In this document: positions 37,601-52,600 of the stretch, in pieces
Numbering within the stretch: the first letter of the stretch is position 1
Layout: every line of letters starts with the position of its first letter
NCBI GenBank assembly: GCA_006937955.1
Contig: SSNP01000008.1
Span: 7,591,807 to 7,655,806 of the forward strand
Length of the DNA: 64,000 bases
Origin: Pachypanchax playfairii
Taxonomy: Eukaryota; Chordata; Actinopteri; Cyprinodontiformes; Aplocheilidae
Direction: 5' to 3'
Notes under the pieces: model-generated
What the model saw: the letters and a program-made list of their open reading frames with translations, nothing else
Told to the model about the DNA's origin: nothing
Database searches by the model: none
Program-made: the position numbers and the translations under genes

Positions 37601-40600
37601 GTCACACAGATCTTGTGAAAGCATCTGTTGCAGGATGATATATGAGCACTTTACACTGACATGAAATAAATAACACACATGTACTCAAGCAGGCACCTCC
37701 AACACATTTAGCTTCCGCAGAGATTTTAGTTTTAAAGATGTTTCCAGAAAAGTAAACAACTGGAACCGGATTTGAGCTCTGATTCAGCATGTTCGGGCGT
37801 GGCAGCTTTTAGATGCGGAGACATATATAAAGTGAATTAACCTTGAATACGGCCAACTTGGTAACTCAAAGTTTAGAAAAATAGATATCAAAGGTAGTTC
37901 CGTGTGTGAGTGCAATGAATCAGCCCTTTGTGCCCGCTGTGCCCAGATGTGAGGGGGCTCAGCTGAGGCCAACGATCAGGTTTTTACAGCTCTGTGTTTT
38001 GAACGAGATGATCTGTAAAAATGTCTCAGTATTGATTTTTATATTTTATTATTTCTCTAATTAGGAGAAAATCTTATGACAAAGCAATGTGTATATTTTT
38101 GAATAAATGGTTGAATTTTCAAAATAAAATCTAAATCTGCAGAGTTTACTTATCAACTGATGTTTGATACTCTGATAGTGAGACGTCTGCTCAGGGACAC
38201 ACTTCCTGTTGTGTGAGAAGTTGGACGTGCTCAGTGCTCGAGAGACTTATGTGCGAAACCATAATGAAACCTGCAAAACTGTTTATGGAGAGTAAACCCA
38301 TTATGTGAACTCTAACTACAGAGTTGAACGTTTTCGTCTCGTCCTGCATCCCTCAAATCTTTATCAACATGTTATTCATTCTGAGTTCTCAGGGAAAACA
38401 GTCTGTATCTTTAATTGTTGCACCTACCGTGACACGCGTGTTGCTGCTCATTCCTCGAGGTCTGTGGTAGCAGCGTTTAGTTCTGCCTACAGGGAGAGGG
38501 TCCGGAACTTTACCCAAAAAATGTAAAGACAAAAAAACACTCAAACAAGCTAAAAGATAAACACATTAAGCAGAAGGACTGGTGTGTGTGTGTGTGGGGG
38601 GGGACAGGGGGACAGGGACAGTGTTGAGACGGAGAGACGTTTTCCACATGGAAGCAGATTTTTAGACGTTTGGACCTTTTGCACTTAAAACAATCTTCCA
38701 GACCTGTTTGGTTTGAACTCATTTCCTCTGTGTGTGTTAAACTGTTATTTTGTGTTCCGTGTATACTCTTATCTCATACTGACAGAAAATACCACCCATG
38801 TATTCCCAAAAAAACAGGTTATGGTGGTAAAAAACCTAAAGTCTCTTTCCAGACAGAAGCAAAGTGTTGAAGCCCACAAATATTCCTGTGGTTATGCCAC
38901 AGATGGCAGCCTTCTCCTACATCTACAGCAATAAACTGCAGCCTTCAGTCTTGGTTCATGAAACATTTCTGTTTTCCCCCCCGATGAGAAACTCCCTTCA
39001 CCACTTGCTGCTGATCCCGAGTGTCTGTCCCAGCCAAGAGCTGTGGGGACGCTCCCTGGGGAGCCATGTTGGCTAACCCAGAGCTGTTAAAACAGGAAGC
39101 TGACAAACTCTTGTAAACCCGACTCATTAGTCACATCCAAAAACTCTCAGCTGTAACATTTTAATTGCTTCTTCTTAAACTGTTTGATTCATATTTGTAT
39201 TTCAGTGTCTTAACACAAAGTAGATTTTTTCAATGTGTTACACAAACGAAATAATATATTTTACCTCATGTTTATTTTAAAAAATCCATTATATTAACTG
39301 TAAAATGTAGAAACATATTTATTTATTTCCTCTTTTCATTCCAGGACATTCCTGCAAACTGCTGACAAAGAACATGGGCATGCTCGTGATTAATGAAGAA
39401 AGTCTGGATGTAAGTTTATAAGGTTTTACTTTGGCAAAAGAAAAGTGAGATTTTACCTCAAATATATATATAAAACTGCCTTGTTTACAGATTTACAGTT
39501 TTGGTTGATGTTTTTATGAGATATGAGAAATAAAGAGATTCAGTAAACTTGAATAAATTGTTAAAAACTGAAATGGTCACTTAAATCCATTTAGCATTCA
39601 TGTTTAAATTTAACAGCAGATTTTAACCCCTTTCCCAAAAAAGTATAAATAACATAATCTCATTATTTTTTAATCTCATCAACCCATATTTTATCTAATA
39701 GGATTCATTCATTTCATTGATAATAAAAGCTCATTTAGAGTTTTATGGCATCAAACGACTTCTGAGTGTGAAAATATTTTCATAAATTAATAAGAACTTC
39801 TACATACTCACATGAACAATGTAATTTGAATATCTTTGACTAATTTCCTCAAACACTCATTCTTGATAATAACTGTCTCATATTTTAAAGGATGAAGCTG
39901 TAAAAACTCTTCGACATAAAGCCGCTACATGTCGATTAAATTCTACATTTAACTTTGTTAATACGCCCAGCAGTGAAGTCTGTAAACCCCCGGCAGGAGG
40001 GCCTTGTCTGTTGTTCCTGAGATTGAAAAGGGCAACTTCCCGCAAATTAAACAGGAAAGAGGTCAGAACAGGAGCCGAAGCCAAGACTCCGCTGGGTTCA
40101 GTTTGTCAGACAAGAAGAGGAAAATGGCAACAAGCGATGGATGGAGGGGCGGGCGGGTGTTTCTGGGTGATGACGGACGGCCTTCACTCTGTCAGGCGTT
40201 CGTTGAGCGTGATAAATGGAGCTGAGGTGGAACGTGGGGTCGGTGCATTCATAAAGCACACGGAGCAGTGCTTTGAAATGTCAGCTCCCATTCTGCTGTG
40301 GTTGAACAGATGCTTACACAAGGCAGTTTGTTAAAACTCTGCACCAAGAGGCCCGGTGACCAGAGAGCCGGGCCACGGAGCGAGGAGGTCTCAAAGTTCT
40401 ATGAAAGACTGTTTAGAGATTATTATCACAGCAAAACCAGATTTATTTGTCTCTTTATCTGTTAAAGCTGCTATACTTAATTTACTTAACAAATTAGCTT
40501 AACATATTTTTCATGCCCATTAAAAACTTTTTAACTCAGCATGGAGAAAAATATGTTGTGAAGAAAGAAAATAATTAAGTGGTTCTCCCGTATTTGTCTA

Positions 40601-43600
40601 AAAACATCAACCAATCAAATGGTTCGGCCCAAAAGGAATGATTGGACAGTCTCTCCAGTCATACGGACTTCTGCATTTATTTGGCTTCTGTGCTCCTAAA
40701 AAACTGAGACATATTACAGCAGCACACCACTGCTGGGAGTGTTCACCGCTCTACCATGTCACAGCAGGAGAAACAGCCGCCGGCTGGTTCCACGTCAGGT
40801 TCAGGACAAAGTAACAATTAATGTTAGTTGTTTGTTGTTATATTGTTTTCACTTACCGGTGATTCCGCCATGTTACGGTACTTAAATGAACTGTGGACCA
40901 GTGTCTACGCGTGTTTCCAAACCCGGGGGGGCGTGGCTTAGGAATTCTACCTGACGGGAGGGGCTGAGAGTTCTGTAACTTTGTTGACAGTCTAAGCTAG
41001 ACAATTTGAAATCAGGGATATCAGCTTTAAATCATTCTTATCGCTCACTTCATGAAGTCGAAGTTTATCTTCCTGCTACCAGCAGTTAAATTCCTCAGTA
41101 GCAAATAAGATACTTTTGAAGTACTTTAAGTGTTTAAGTATTCTTACACTAGCTTTTCAAAGTAAGACTGCAGCTATTTGCCTCACTCAGGTTTATAGTA
41201 AAGTTTTACCTGTTTGCACTAAACCAACTAATCTGACACGCTTCCTTTGAGTGGGCCTCCGAGTCGCAGACAGAAGATGACATTACATCCATACAAATGT
41301 CCAGATTCCACATCACGAGTGTCACATCCTGTTGGCTGTATCACTCAAGGCCTATATCAACAATGGAGCTCAGTCTTTATGGGAAGCTCTGAATGGAAAC
41401 CACATACACGTTCCAAAACCAAACACTGGCTTTTCACATAGACTGAACTGGTGATTACAGCCATAACAAAGAGGCTCTAGGAGGAAACATGTAGCGTTAA
41501 TGTTAAAATTCCTCAGTGGAATTAAGAGGTTAAATGAGTAGATTATTAGAGGAAATTGTAAAATCTGCTTATCAGATTTTATGACGGATCAGTTGTGTCC
41601 CAAACAAAGTGAATTCTTCCTCATGCTCATTCATGCACTGACACTGAGATGGAATCTGAAATGACTCTGATAATTCAGATGGAGCAGTATGTGAATGGAA
41701 ACATCAGAAACTTTAACATACATCCATCTGTCTCCCCCCCCCCCCTCTCGTGCTGTTTTACAGATCCCATCAGGGATGGTTAAGTCCTCACAGCTGCTCT
41801 CTGCTCGTATCCTCCCGCTCGGTTTCTCTCGTGTTAATCCATCATCTCTTTCCGTGCGTGTCTCTCACTCGCCCGCTCTCGCTTTGTGAAACGTAAAGCC
41901 TCTCTCTCCAAATATTTCCCTTAAGCTGAAGTTTCAGATTTTTGTTATGCCAAGTGAAAATTGCACAGTCCCCATGGTACAATCTGACATATCTGACCTC
42001 CACGCCAGGCCAGACCTCTTCCTCCTCCTCCGTTTCTCTTAATGACCACCATCTTTAAAATTATTTCAGCTGTTTGGGCATCTGCTTGGCACTTTATGTT
42101 AAACACATTTCTTTTATATGTTTTTAATTATATAATAATAAAAAAAAAATCTTGTAGATTTGTACATATTTAAATATATATATTATTTAGAATATTACAA
42201 AAAGAATTTTCCATTTATCTTGACTTAATTACACATTTGCAATTGTGTTAAATTTGGTGTTTTTATGCTTTTTCAAAGCGTGGTTTTTATTTGCTGATGA
42301 CTTCACCATATGTTGAGAGGACAGAGAGACGAAGACTTTGATGATCTCACCCTTCCGTCCATTCAGACGCTGCACAGGGACAGTTGATCCTTTTGTCTGT
42401 CTCATATTTATATCTTTTCATCATCGCTCATCATCATGGTTGCGTATAGTTTGAAGATAACAAGATCCATCCTTAATCCTTCATAGTCAGAATCTGAGTG
42501 TAATAAATCTGACGTTCAGAATAAACACTGAAAGTATCAGCAGCAGCTGCTCTGCAGAGGTTTGAGATCAACAAACAGATGTGTCTGTTCTTTATAATAA
42601 TGTAAATGAGATGAATGTACATGGTAGTAAATGTATATAAATGTGCCTTATGTCCAGACTCTAAACTCTCACTGAATTTACATCTAAATTAGAAGAGAAA
42701 TCACTCTTTTAAAATATTTTTTTTCAGACTGAAAAGCACTAAGAAGGCTCATGATCAAAGCTACAATATAATCTGTTCAACTTTATGTTTATAATATAAC
42801 AAAACCAGACAGATAGTTCAGATTCCTGGTTATTTCTGCAGCGTTTAAAGATAAACTGTCCTAATCCAGATGGAGAATATTCTAAACACACACTGAAAGT
42901 GATTCAGAGTGTTTTTAAAGATAAAAATGTGAATATTTAGCTGCTACCAGGTGAAGTTAGAACAAAACACCCCACAAATATTTACATTTTAAAGAATTAT
43001 CTTTTTCCCTCAACACTAACAATAAGCTTTGATCTACAAATAACGGATTAAAAATCATGTTAGTGATTGTGTTTTTAATATTCAGGCAACAAGAGAAACA
43101 CTCAGCCATCACTGTGGAATGCTGGGAGACGCCATCTATAAGGAAAATGACTTTGCCCTCATTATTGATGGAAAGAGTCTTAAATACGCGCTGACGTTCG
43201 GAGTGCGCCAGTACTTCCTGGACCTCGCCTTGTCCTGTAAAGCCGTCATCTGCTGCAGGTAAGATTTACCCCGATGAAATGAAATAAACCTGGAGGACAG
43301 TGAAATAAAATAAAATAAACTGGTAAAAGATTTCATTTGAAATGAATCCTGAACTTCAAACTGATGGTGTCGAGATGTCAGAACAAAATCTTTGAACTTT
43401 AGTCTCATTGTGAGCTTTTATGCTAAAAGAAATTTGAAGCTAATTTGCAAACCTTTTGCTCAAACTGTATATTTATATTTTGCCACAAAGTTCAATTCTC
43501 TTTCATTAAAGCTGTTTTAATAGTATGACAACAATAACTTAAGCATATGAAGATACTCTGGTGACCTGCAGGGGCCACATAAATAGTAGTAAGTACTTAA

Positions 43601-46600
43601 GCACTCAAGTGACCATGACGGTGTACAGGGCCTGAACTCAGCACCATGTTTTCAGAAGGACTGCTAACTTTTACATGGCGCACTATTACTGCATACATAA
43701 TGTCAAGTTTGTATTTATTTTTCCCCTCACCTCTACCTGGCTTTGCTTCGAGCGAACTCTGTGGGCAAGATGATACACCAGGGGGATGAATGAGGCCTCT
43801 TAAACCTCCGAGAACATAAACATTAACAGTTCAACTCTAAAAGACAGACACGTACTTTCCAACATTATCTCCGGAGACTTCAGCTGAACTTGGCACACAA
43901 AGAAAAAGTTCCCATGTTTCAGGCTGCGAAGCATAAGGTCAACTATAAAATCCTGAAAAATAAGCTCATGATCAAGTTTTCTTTTTATGGTGAATATAGA
44001 GCAGAGATGTTTCTGGATGCTGAAATCAGTCTTTAAATATTAAACTTTAAATGAACAGATCTCATTTTATGATCAGTGCCCAAAATACAATATTATATAA
44101 ACTTGATTTTCATTTACTTGGACCTGAGAAAAAGAGTATGAAAACTTGCAGTAGGTGGAGTAGAAACTTCTTCTGACAGACAGATATTTGCAGCGTCAGC
44201 AGCTGGTTTGTCTGTACCGACCAGCTCAAAGGGAAAGGTGTAACTTTCATACAGAGATTTTCTACCCAACATCTCATGTTTCTAACACACAGTCATTCAA
44301 CTAACAGCAGGTAATAACTGTCAGAGGATCATGCTGATAAATGACTTATAGGTTCAGAAAGTCACATGAAATGTTGAAAAAATTCTTGTTATTTTAAATT
44401 CACGCTGATTATAATTTTAAATTCTCAGAACTCAGTGGAATTTGTTTTAAATGAAGCTGTTATCCTTTAGATTATAGAATGTGGGTCCAGATTAAAGAAT
44501 GAGGGTCCAGATTAAAGAATGAGGGTCCAGATTATAGAATGAGGGTCCAGATTATAGAATGAGGGTCCAGATTATAGAATGAGGGTCCAGATTATAGAAT
44601 GAGGGTCCAGATTATAGAATGAGGGTCCAGATTATAGAATTAGGGTCCAGATTAAAGAATGTGGGTCCAGATTATAGAATGAGGGTCTATATTATAGAAT
44701 GAGGGTCTATATTATAGAATGTGGGTCCAGATTATAGAATGAGGGTCTATATTATAGAATGTGGGTCCAGATTAAAGAATGAGGGTCTATATTATAGAAT
44801 GAGGGTCTATATTACAGAATGAAGGTCTATATTATAGAATGTGGGTCCAGATTATAGAATGAGGGTCTATATTATAGAATGAGGGTCTATATTATAGAAT
44901 GAGGGTCTATATTATAGAATGAGGGTCCAGATTATAGAATGAGGGTCTATATTATAGAATGAGGGTCTATATTATAGAATGTGGGTCCAGATTATAGAAT
45001 GAGGGTCTATATTATAGAATGTGGGTCCAGATTAAAGAATGTGGGTCCAGATTATAGAATGAGGGTCTATATTATAGAATGAGGGTCTATATTACAGAAT
45101 GAGGGTCTATATTATAGAATGAGGGTCTATATTATAGAATGTGGGTCCAGATTATAGAATGAGGGTCTATATTATAGAATGAGGGTCTATATTACAGAAT
45201 GAGGGTCTATATTATAGAATGAGGGTCTATATTATAGAATGAGGGTCCAGATTATAGAATGAGGGTCTATATTATGGAATGTGGGTCCAGATTAAAGAAT
45301 GTGGGTCCAGATTATAGAATGTGGGTCCAGATTAAAGAATGAGGGTCCAGATTAAAGAATGAGGGTCCAGATTAAAGAATGATGGTCCAGATTAAAGAAT
45401 GAGGGTCCAGATTATAGAATGAGGGTCCAGATTATAGAATGAGGTGGAAACTAGATGCATGAATTCCAGATTTTAACAGACTGGATGAACAATCCTCAAA
45501 CTGTGGTTGAACAAAAAAAATATTATCTTAAATAGAATAATATTATTAAGTGTAACTTTGTTATCTAGTTTTCTAATAATAATAATAATGAAGGTTATTT
45601 TATTTATTCATGACTGGTACTTTATTTGATTCAATTTGATTGTGATTTAAATGTAAAATTCATCTAAAGCATGTTGATCTTTTTACTTTCTGAAATGGGC
45701 TTATTTAAATAAAGCTTGATTGATGACTTGATTATAAATATACTCTAAATAAATGCAGTTGTGAACTTTATAGTTTATTTATTCGTAGTTTGATCACTCT
45801 TTTTGGTGAGTTTTTAGCTCCAGTTTTTAAGATTATTTTTAAATCATTTGGGAGGATTTTTTAAATGTTGCTCTTCTTTTCTAGAGTTTCTCCTCTTCAG
45901 AAGTCTGAAGTGGTTGAGATGGTGAAGAAGCAGGTGAAGGTGATCACATTGGCCATCGGCGACGGTGCAAACGATGTAGGGATGATCCAAACAGCTCACG
46001 TCGGTGTGGGAATCTCAGGCAACGAGGGTTTACAGGCAGCAAACTCCTCTGACTACTCCATCGCACAGGTGAGCAGGACAGAAGGAAAGTGGAAGGTCAT
46101 CAGTCAGTTGGTCATTATCTGTACCTGCTTGTTCCTGGTCAGGGTCACGGGGAGCGAGTGTCTCTCTACAGCTGTCATTGGTTGAGAGGTGGGGTTACAC
46201 CTGGACAGGTCGCTTGTCCATCACAGAGACACATATAAACAAACAATCACACACACTCACACCGAGGGACAATTTAGAGTCATTAATTAACCTCAAGCAG
46301 ATTTTTGGTCTGTGGGAGGAAGTCTGAGTCCCTGCACATGCATGAGGAGAACATGCAACCTCCATACAGACAGGTCCCAGCCTGGATTCAAACCCACAGT
46401 GACAACAGTGCTACCCACTTCACCACCGTGCAGCCCAAATCATCCCTTACTACCATATTAAGATTTATAAACAAGTAGTTTATGATGAATATCTCTGCAT
46501 TAATTTGACTGAAAGGCTTTTTAGATCTCTAAAAAGTCAAAATAATTATTTAAACGAGTTAATCGATGAGTCATTTGTTCTGGAACAAAAATCCTCACCA

Positions 46601-49600
46601 TGTTTGAACTAATGTTACGTACTGATTAGAAGATGTTTCTATTGAAGCTGCATTCCTCAGTTTGGCAGCAGTTCACTGTCATTCCTGTCTCCTTCATTTA
46701 TGTATTATGTGTAAACGATAGGTTTGCACATTGTTCTGAGTAACAATGGATCAGATGTCTGAAAGGGTTTATGCTTTTACACTGAAGTAGTTGCAGCTGT
46801 AAAACAGGCGTCTGGTGACACTTAATGCCTAACGTAACTCTGCAGAAACAGATTCTGATAAAATGATTCTTAAATCCAGTTCAGTTTACGTATGAAGCAC
46901 ATTTAAAAAACACGTTAGGCAAAGAGGTGTACAGTGTAAATTCTAAGTATCAAACTATGAGATAAAAGATTTAGAAAGTAAAATTAGTGGATACAATGAA
47001 TCAAACTTAAAAAACTTAATGTAATTTTTATTCACATTAAAAGTCACTGAGAAGAGATGAGTTTTAAAAACACGAAGTGGAAGTTTTCTCTTTGATATTT
47101 AAAGGAAACAGATTTCAGAGACCAGGCGCCGTCACTGAAACACTCGGAGCTTCAGCCTCATCTTTGGGACCAAAAGCAGCTGTTCAGCTGATGTTAGTGC
47201 CCGTGATGACACACGTGGCTGAAGCAAGACAAAGACAGAAGAGGGTCAGGAGTATCAAGGTGTTTGGAGGTCAGCAGGAGGATTTTAAGATGAGGACGGC
47301 GTCGCGCTGTGTTTTATTAATTAATTTATTTTTCTTTGTAGTGTAACATTGTCAGGCGTCCAGAGGATCTAAACATGTTATACATCGTTTGAAAGCTTAA
47401 AGTCTCATGATTCCAATAGTCTGAGCCAATAAAGGATATAATAAAAGCTTTAGACACAATGAGCATTTTTGTCAAACCACTTGATTTAAAAAAAAAAAAA
47501 ATCTATTTTACCGTTAATGTCCATGTAGGACTCGTAAATCATTTTGTTTACTAGTCCATCACACCATGCTAAATTCCTTTTTAGAGAAAATATTAAAAAA
47601 AAAATAACCAGGTGACCATAAAAAAGGATCATATAACTCAGTAAAAGTAACTGGTGAAACTTCAGAGTGTTTTATTTATTTATTTAACCATATTTCTACT
47701 CCAAATGGTTCAAGAACAGCTTCAATTTTAAAATTATTATGGTTACGTAAAGCGTTTTGTGCAAAAATGGCAGGAATGCTAAGAGGTTAAATGTTAAAGG
47801 TCGAGCAGCAGCGTTTTGAAGACGCTCACTCAGTCTTATCAATCACAAAAAGCTGAGAAAATTATTGCAAAAGAACATTACTGGTGGTAAAGTTATTAAC
47901 ACTAATAACACTAATAACACCTGAACACTAATATCCTCGCACTAACCAAAAATATGCATGAAAGGTTAATTGGCTGTAGGTGTTTGTCTCTGTGTGGCCC
48001 TGTCAGGTCTGATGACCATCCAATGATCCCGTATAGACACCACCGGCTCCCCGTGACCCTGAACAGGAACAAGCAGGAACAGAAAATGGATGAATGGATT
48101 TCCAAGATTTCTTGAACACGTCAAAAGAAATCTGCAATTTGTCTCATTTCCATTTTCACTCACTCGCCTGCATTGACGCCTGGCCGCTCGTCATTTAACA
48201 GGGATGTTGGTGTAGGACACCTGGTTTTTAATGCGTCCACTATGTCCACAGTCTTAACGCACGTCGCCCTGAACTGCAAGAGCAGCATATCTGTTGTGAG
48301 ATTCCCAGAAGTCCCACTATCACATGCAGAATCAGTACGTAAATCAGATGCAAATAAACGATCACAGATCAAATTAAAATCCAGTAAATCGTCAGATCAG
48401 GTGTGTAACAAATACTCACATCCTGGTTACCAGTTTGTGTGAAACTCCACATCGATATGTGATACACAACAACAACAAAAAGCATCAGAGTTTCTGTGTC
48501 ATGAGTCTGTTTAAACAAAACACTCGCTGCATTATGTTTCTGTTAAAGCTTAAGGGCTTTAAAGTACAGGAACACAACAGTACACCATCTATTCAGGAGT
48601 CTTGGATGTGTGTGAAGTGTAACATTTAATCCACATCTAGAATTCTTGTCCTTCAAAACCAGGTGGTCTCTTAATCACTTTAAGTTGTGTCCCTGCTTTA
48701 AATTAAATTCACCTCCAGACTTCCACTGTTACAGAACATTAACTGTAATTTGCTGACTGCAAACTGAAATCCATCCTGGGAAATTACATAACTTGTTATT
48801 CTTATTCCTGTACATGAATCATGAAAATATTCCAGAGCATCAGATGTTTTTCCTGCTGCTTTAAGATTAATAAGTGCTTCATTCCTACAATTTGATACTT
48901 TTCATTTTATTCAGGTATCTATCTTTGTAAGTGTAGCATTAAGCAGTTTGGGGTCGAGGCACCTCTGCTGTCTGTCTGTCATCAACTCAGCTCAATGTCA
49001 ACTGTTGTTTGATCCAGCCGGGGGGGCTGGGGTTAACACAAACCGAGACCCGCCTCTGTGCTTTTATTTCAACAGAGTTCTGTGGTGATGCTGAAAGATG
49101 AGCAGAACCATCAAATAAACAAACTCACATTAGTCAAAGGAAATCTGTAAAATTCTTCTCATCCTAGCTTAAACGCTCTTCAGTTTCAGATCATTATTGA
49201 CCAATCAGAAGCAGAATGACTTTATCATTTCAGTACAGAACAGTAGTTCATGTAAGTTCACAGATTTAAGCCTGTCAGTAAGAAGATGAAACAACAATGT
49301 TTTCACACAGAAACTCGATCTAAATGTTAAAATTCCCAACAAATTCTAAATATTAGTATAATTACAAAGCCATTAAATGTTGTTTTCAGCTTTTGGTCCC
49401 CCTCTAATTGCATTAAGTCAAAGCCTGGCCCAATAGTTCAGACTTTACTGGAATGTTTGTGAGAAATTTGGCCAAAATGACTCATTAGACTTTTCACAAA
49501 ACTACAAAATACTTTCTTTAATCTCACGTTTCTTTAGAACGCTTAATATTTCAATCCTGATCTGTAATTATAAAGAATGATTAGACTTCTATTGTACTCT

Positions 49601-52600
49601 CTCTCTTCATTCATCACGTTGTTGCCCTCCGTTTACTCCCACACAGTTCAAATACTTGAAGAATCTGCTGCTGGTCCATGGAGCCTGGAACTACAACCGT
49701 GTGGCCAAGTGCATCCTGTACTGTTTTTACAAGAACATTGTTCTCTACATCATTGAGGTGAGTCCTGCACAGCATCTTTTTGAATTCTGAAGCTAATGCA
49801 ATGCTCCAGATGTAAAGAATGAGTCCTGAATTTGGAATTAAAAATGTTCCTTGTAAGAGTTTCCATGTTTGGCCACTCTGAGCTGTTTCCTGCCAGTTTG
49901 TTCTGGTTTTAGTTTTCATATGTCTCAACAGATTGAACATACGGGTACATTCCCAGACATATACACGCAACACTATAGGGCAGTTTATATATAATTACAG
50001 TCAGAAAGTCTGACTGTAGAAAGAATTTTTCCCACTTTTTCAATCAGTAGAATAATAATACACAGTTTTTTGGGTTTTTTTTTAAAAAGATGCTACTGCT
50101 GATACTTATTTCAACCATTTTGCTGTATTGAAAGCATCAACACATAAACCTGAACTAGAAACAGGAACAAGGTTGAAGCAGTTGGTTAGTTGGTGTATGG
50201 TGAGTTTGACGACCTGTGACAGAATGCAGATAGCTGCTTCAGCGTTATCAACGAGGGAGTGACCAGACAGGCTAAGTACTTCCTATCAGCAGCAGCTTTA
50301 TCACTCGCAGCACTCAGATGTTTTGGTTTATCTTTTCACAGATTACTTTGATGGTAAGTAGCAACTTCAGTCACTCAGACTCTTTAACGTGTGTCACAAA
50401 TCAGACACCTAAACAATAAAATGTTAATTTCTAGATTTTATTGATTATAGGTGATCTACCTGTGACTAGGTTATATCGTTGTATAGCAACCTTATTTCTA
50501 AAGTTAATCTACAGGTTAGAGGCAGTTTAAACATTATACAGTATTAATATAAGAATACATCTCTTTACTAAGTTTTTTAATTGAAGCATTAAATTCTTTA
50601 TTTATATGTTTACAACAAATTCTTCAAATGCACTTGATTTTACTTTAATGGTTATTTTTCATTGACGATCCCTGCAGGTTGAGCCTTAAAGAGCTCATTT
50701 CACACAAATTTCAAGACTTTATGGTTATTTCTTAACCTGTAATATGAAACATTTTATATCTATAAACGTCAGGAAACACCAATTAACAGATCTTTCAATC
50801 TGTCTGCGTCAAAATTTGGCTGGTTTCGTCAGGCTTCGGGCAGCAACTCATTAATATTCATTATTCAAATTTGCTGGACGCAGATTGGCTAACAAATTAG
50901 CCTATGAGAGCAAGGTATACTGTTTCCTTCCCCGCTTCACATGGCAACAGCAGACATCATTTCTTCCGGTTTGTTACGTCATATGCTACAGCTTTTAGCC
51001 AGCAGCATGCTAGGCGTGGTTTCAACTGTGGGAGCTGATAAATACCAACGAGCAAAGGAGTTGTGACGAAACAGATACAGGCCGTTCGAACTCGGGAGTA
51101 CGTGGGTGTTATCGCCACCTGCGTAGTTTGAGAGATAAAAAGTGAAAGAGAAGTTGTTGACCTGTTTTCACACCCAGTATGAAGGTAAGAACACCTGTGG
51201 AGCTAAAATATTCAACAGAAACCTCAGAAAAACTATTTTTAATGGAATGGCCTCTTTAATTAGACAACAAAAATGATTAATCACATTAAAAGATGTGATT
51301 TGCACAAACCCAAAAGGTGTTAATAGAGACACAGTGCTGTGCCGCATCATGTCTGCTAGCCCTGCAGTTACAGTATGTTGTCATGAGGACAGTATAAACT
51401 CTTTATTGTAAACATAGTACAAACATGATGCTGAAATTTTAAAAAGGGTTCAAATATCCTTTTCCATTCTTAAATCTGCCACACCGCAGGGATAAAACAA
51501 GACAAATAAGCAAAAGAGCAAAAAGAAAAGACATGAATTACACTTTGTCTCCTTTTCATAAGCTAAGCCAGTGGCAATCAACTTAATCTGCTTCTGAAAT
51601 ATGAGCAGGTTAACATCTTCCTTTCTTCATTCTTTTCTCTGACACTTGACCTCTGATTTTCCTCCACATTCTAGTTCACTAGAAAACACAGTCAGATGTT
51701 CCTTCAACATTTCAGTGTGTTTACTTTATTCTCTTTGTGACCTAAAGTGAATGAGGAATGATGAATATTATTATTTTTCATGGCTAAAACTGCAATATTA
51801 AACCCAGTACGTCGCTCCTTTTCCAGATCAGGTTAAATACAAGTTGCACACGCGAACCCAAAGTAAAATTCAATTTCTAGCTGATCTGATTAAGTGATGG
51901 CAGAACTGTTTTACTTGATATTTCAGTTTTTCGAATATTAAATGACTTTTCTTTATCCCTGTTTTTACTCAGCTGTAAATGTTGTCGTGCTTCACTAACA
52001 TTGTAATGTTAATTAGAAAAAAAGAAATGGCAACCCTTGATGTATATATCTCATCCAGTAAAGAACCCATTTAGTCTTCTTTGTTCTTATTGTGAAATAG
52101 GAATTTTCCTGAGCACCAGCAGGACCTGTAATCAAATCAAAACAAGTCTTAGTGTATCCAACTGCAGCTGGCCTTTGAAACGTACCAGGTTTCTTGTCAA
52201 AGGTCTTTTACTAAAACTGAAACACAACATCTATAGTTCCTCTGCACCTTTTGTTGCTCTCCAAAAGCCCCCTTCCCCCTCGCTGCGTTCCTTCAGGGGA
52301 CTGAAGAAGATAATAGGACATTTCTTCACTGTTTCGCTGCCTCAGTATTTCAAATGTTCTCGTTGTGTAAGACTCTGACATATTACACACCAGCAGCCTC
52401 TGGGTATGAGTAAAAGCTGCATTTGTTGCACTAATAGGTTTACATTTGAGCCCTCATGTTTTTCTCTTCGACTTTCAGGCTAACTTTCAAAAAGAGAATC
52501 AGGGATGTTGATGGGAATTTTAACTTTTTGTTCGTGGGATCATTGTCCAGTACAGTGGGAGCTACAATTTGAATGCTGGGGCCGGGGGACTCAGTTCTTA

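Larger units (their letters stand above)
46069..49646 (+). other. atp8a1 intron v25-v26 (3578 bp)
   Basis: Holds two fragments of one common interspersed repeat in opposite orientations (46111-46436 minus, 47957-48100 plus) and a probable third repeat remnant (47040-47300). The segment 48600-49646 is plain AT-rich sequence. Confidence 0.75.

Noticed and set aside
44471..45443. Regular short repeat considered as a CRISPR-like array
   Set aside because: Units are contiguous with no unique spacers, and the host is a vertebrate; it is a minisatellite.
49614..49973. 119-codon minus-strand frame
   Set aside because: It is the antisense shadow of exon v26.
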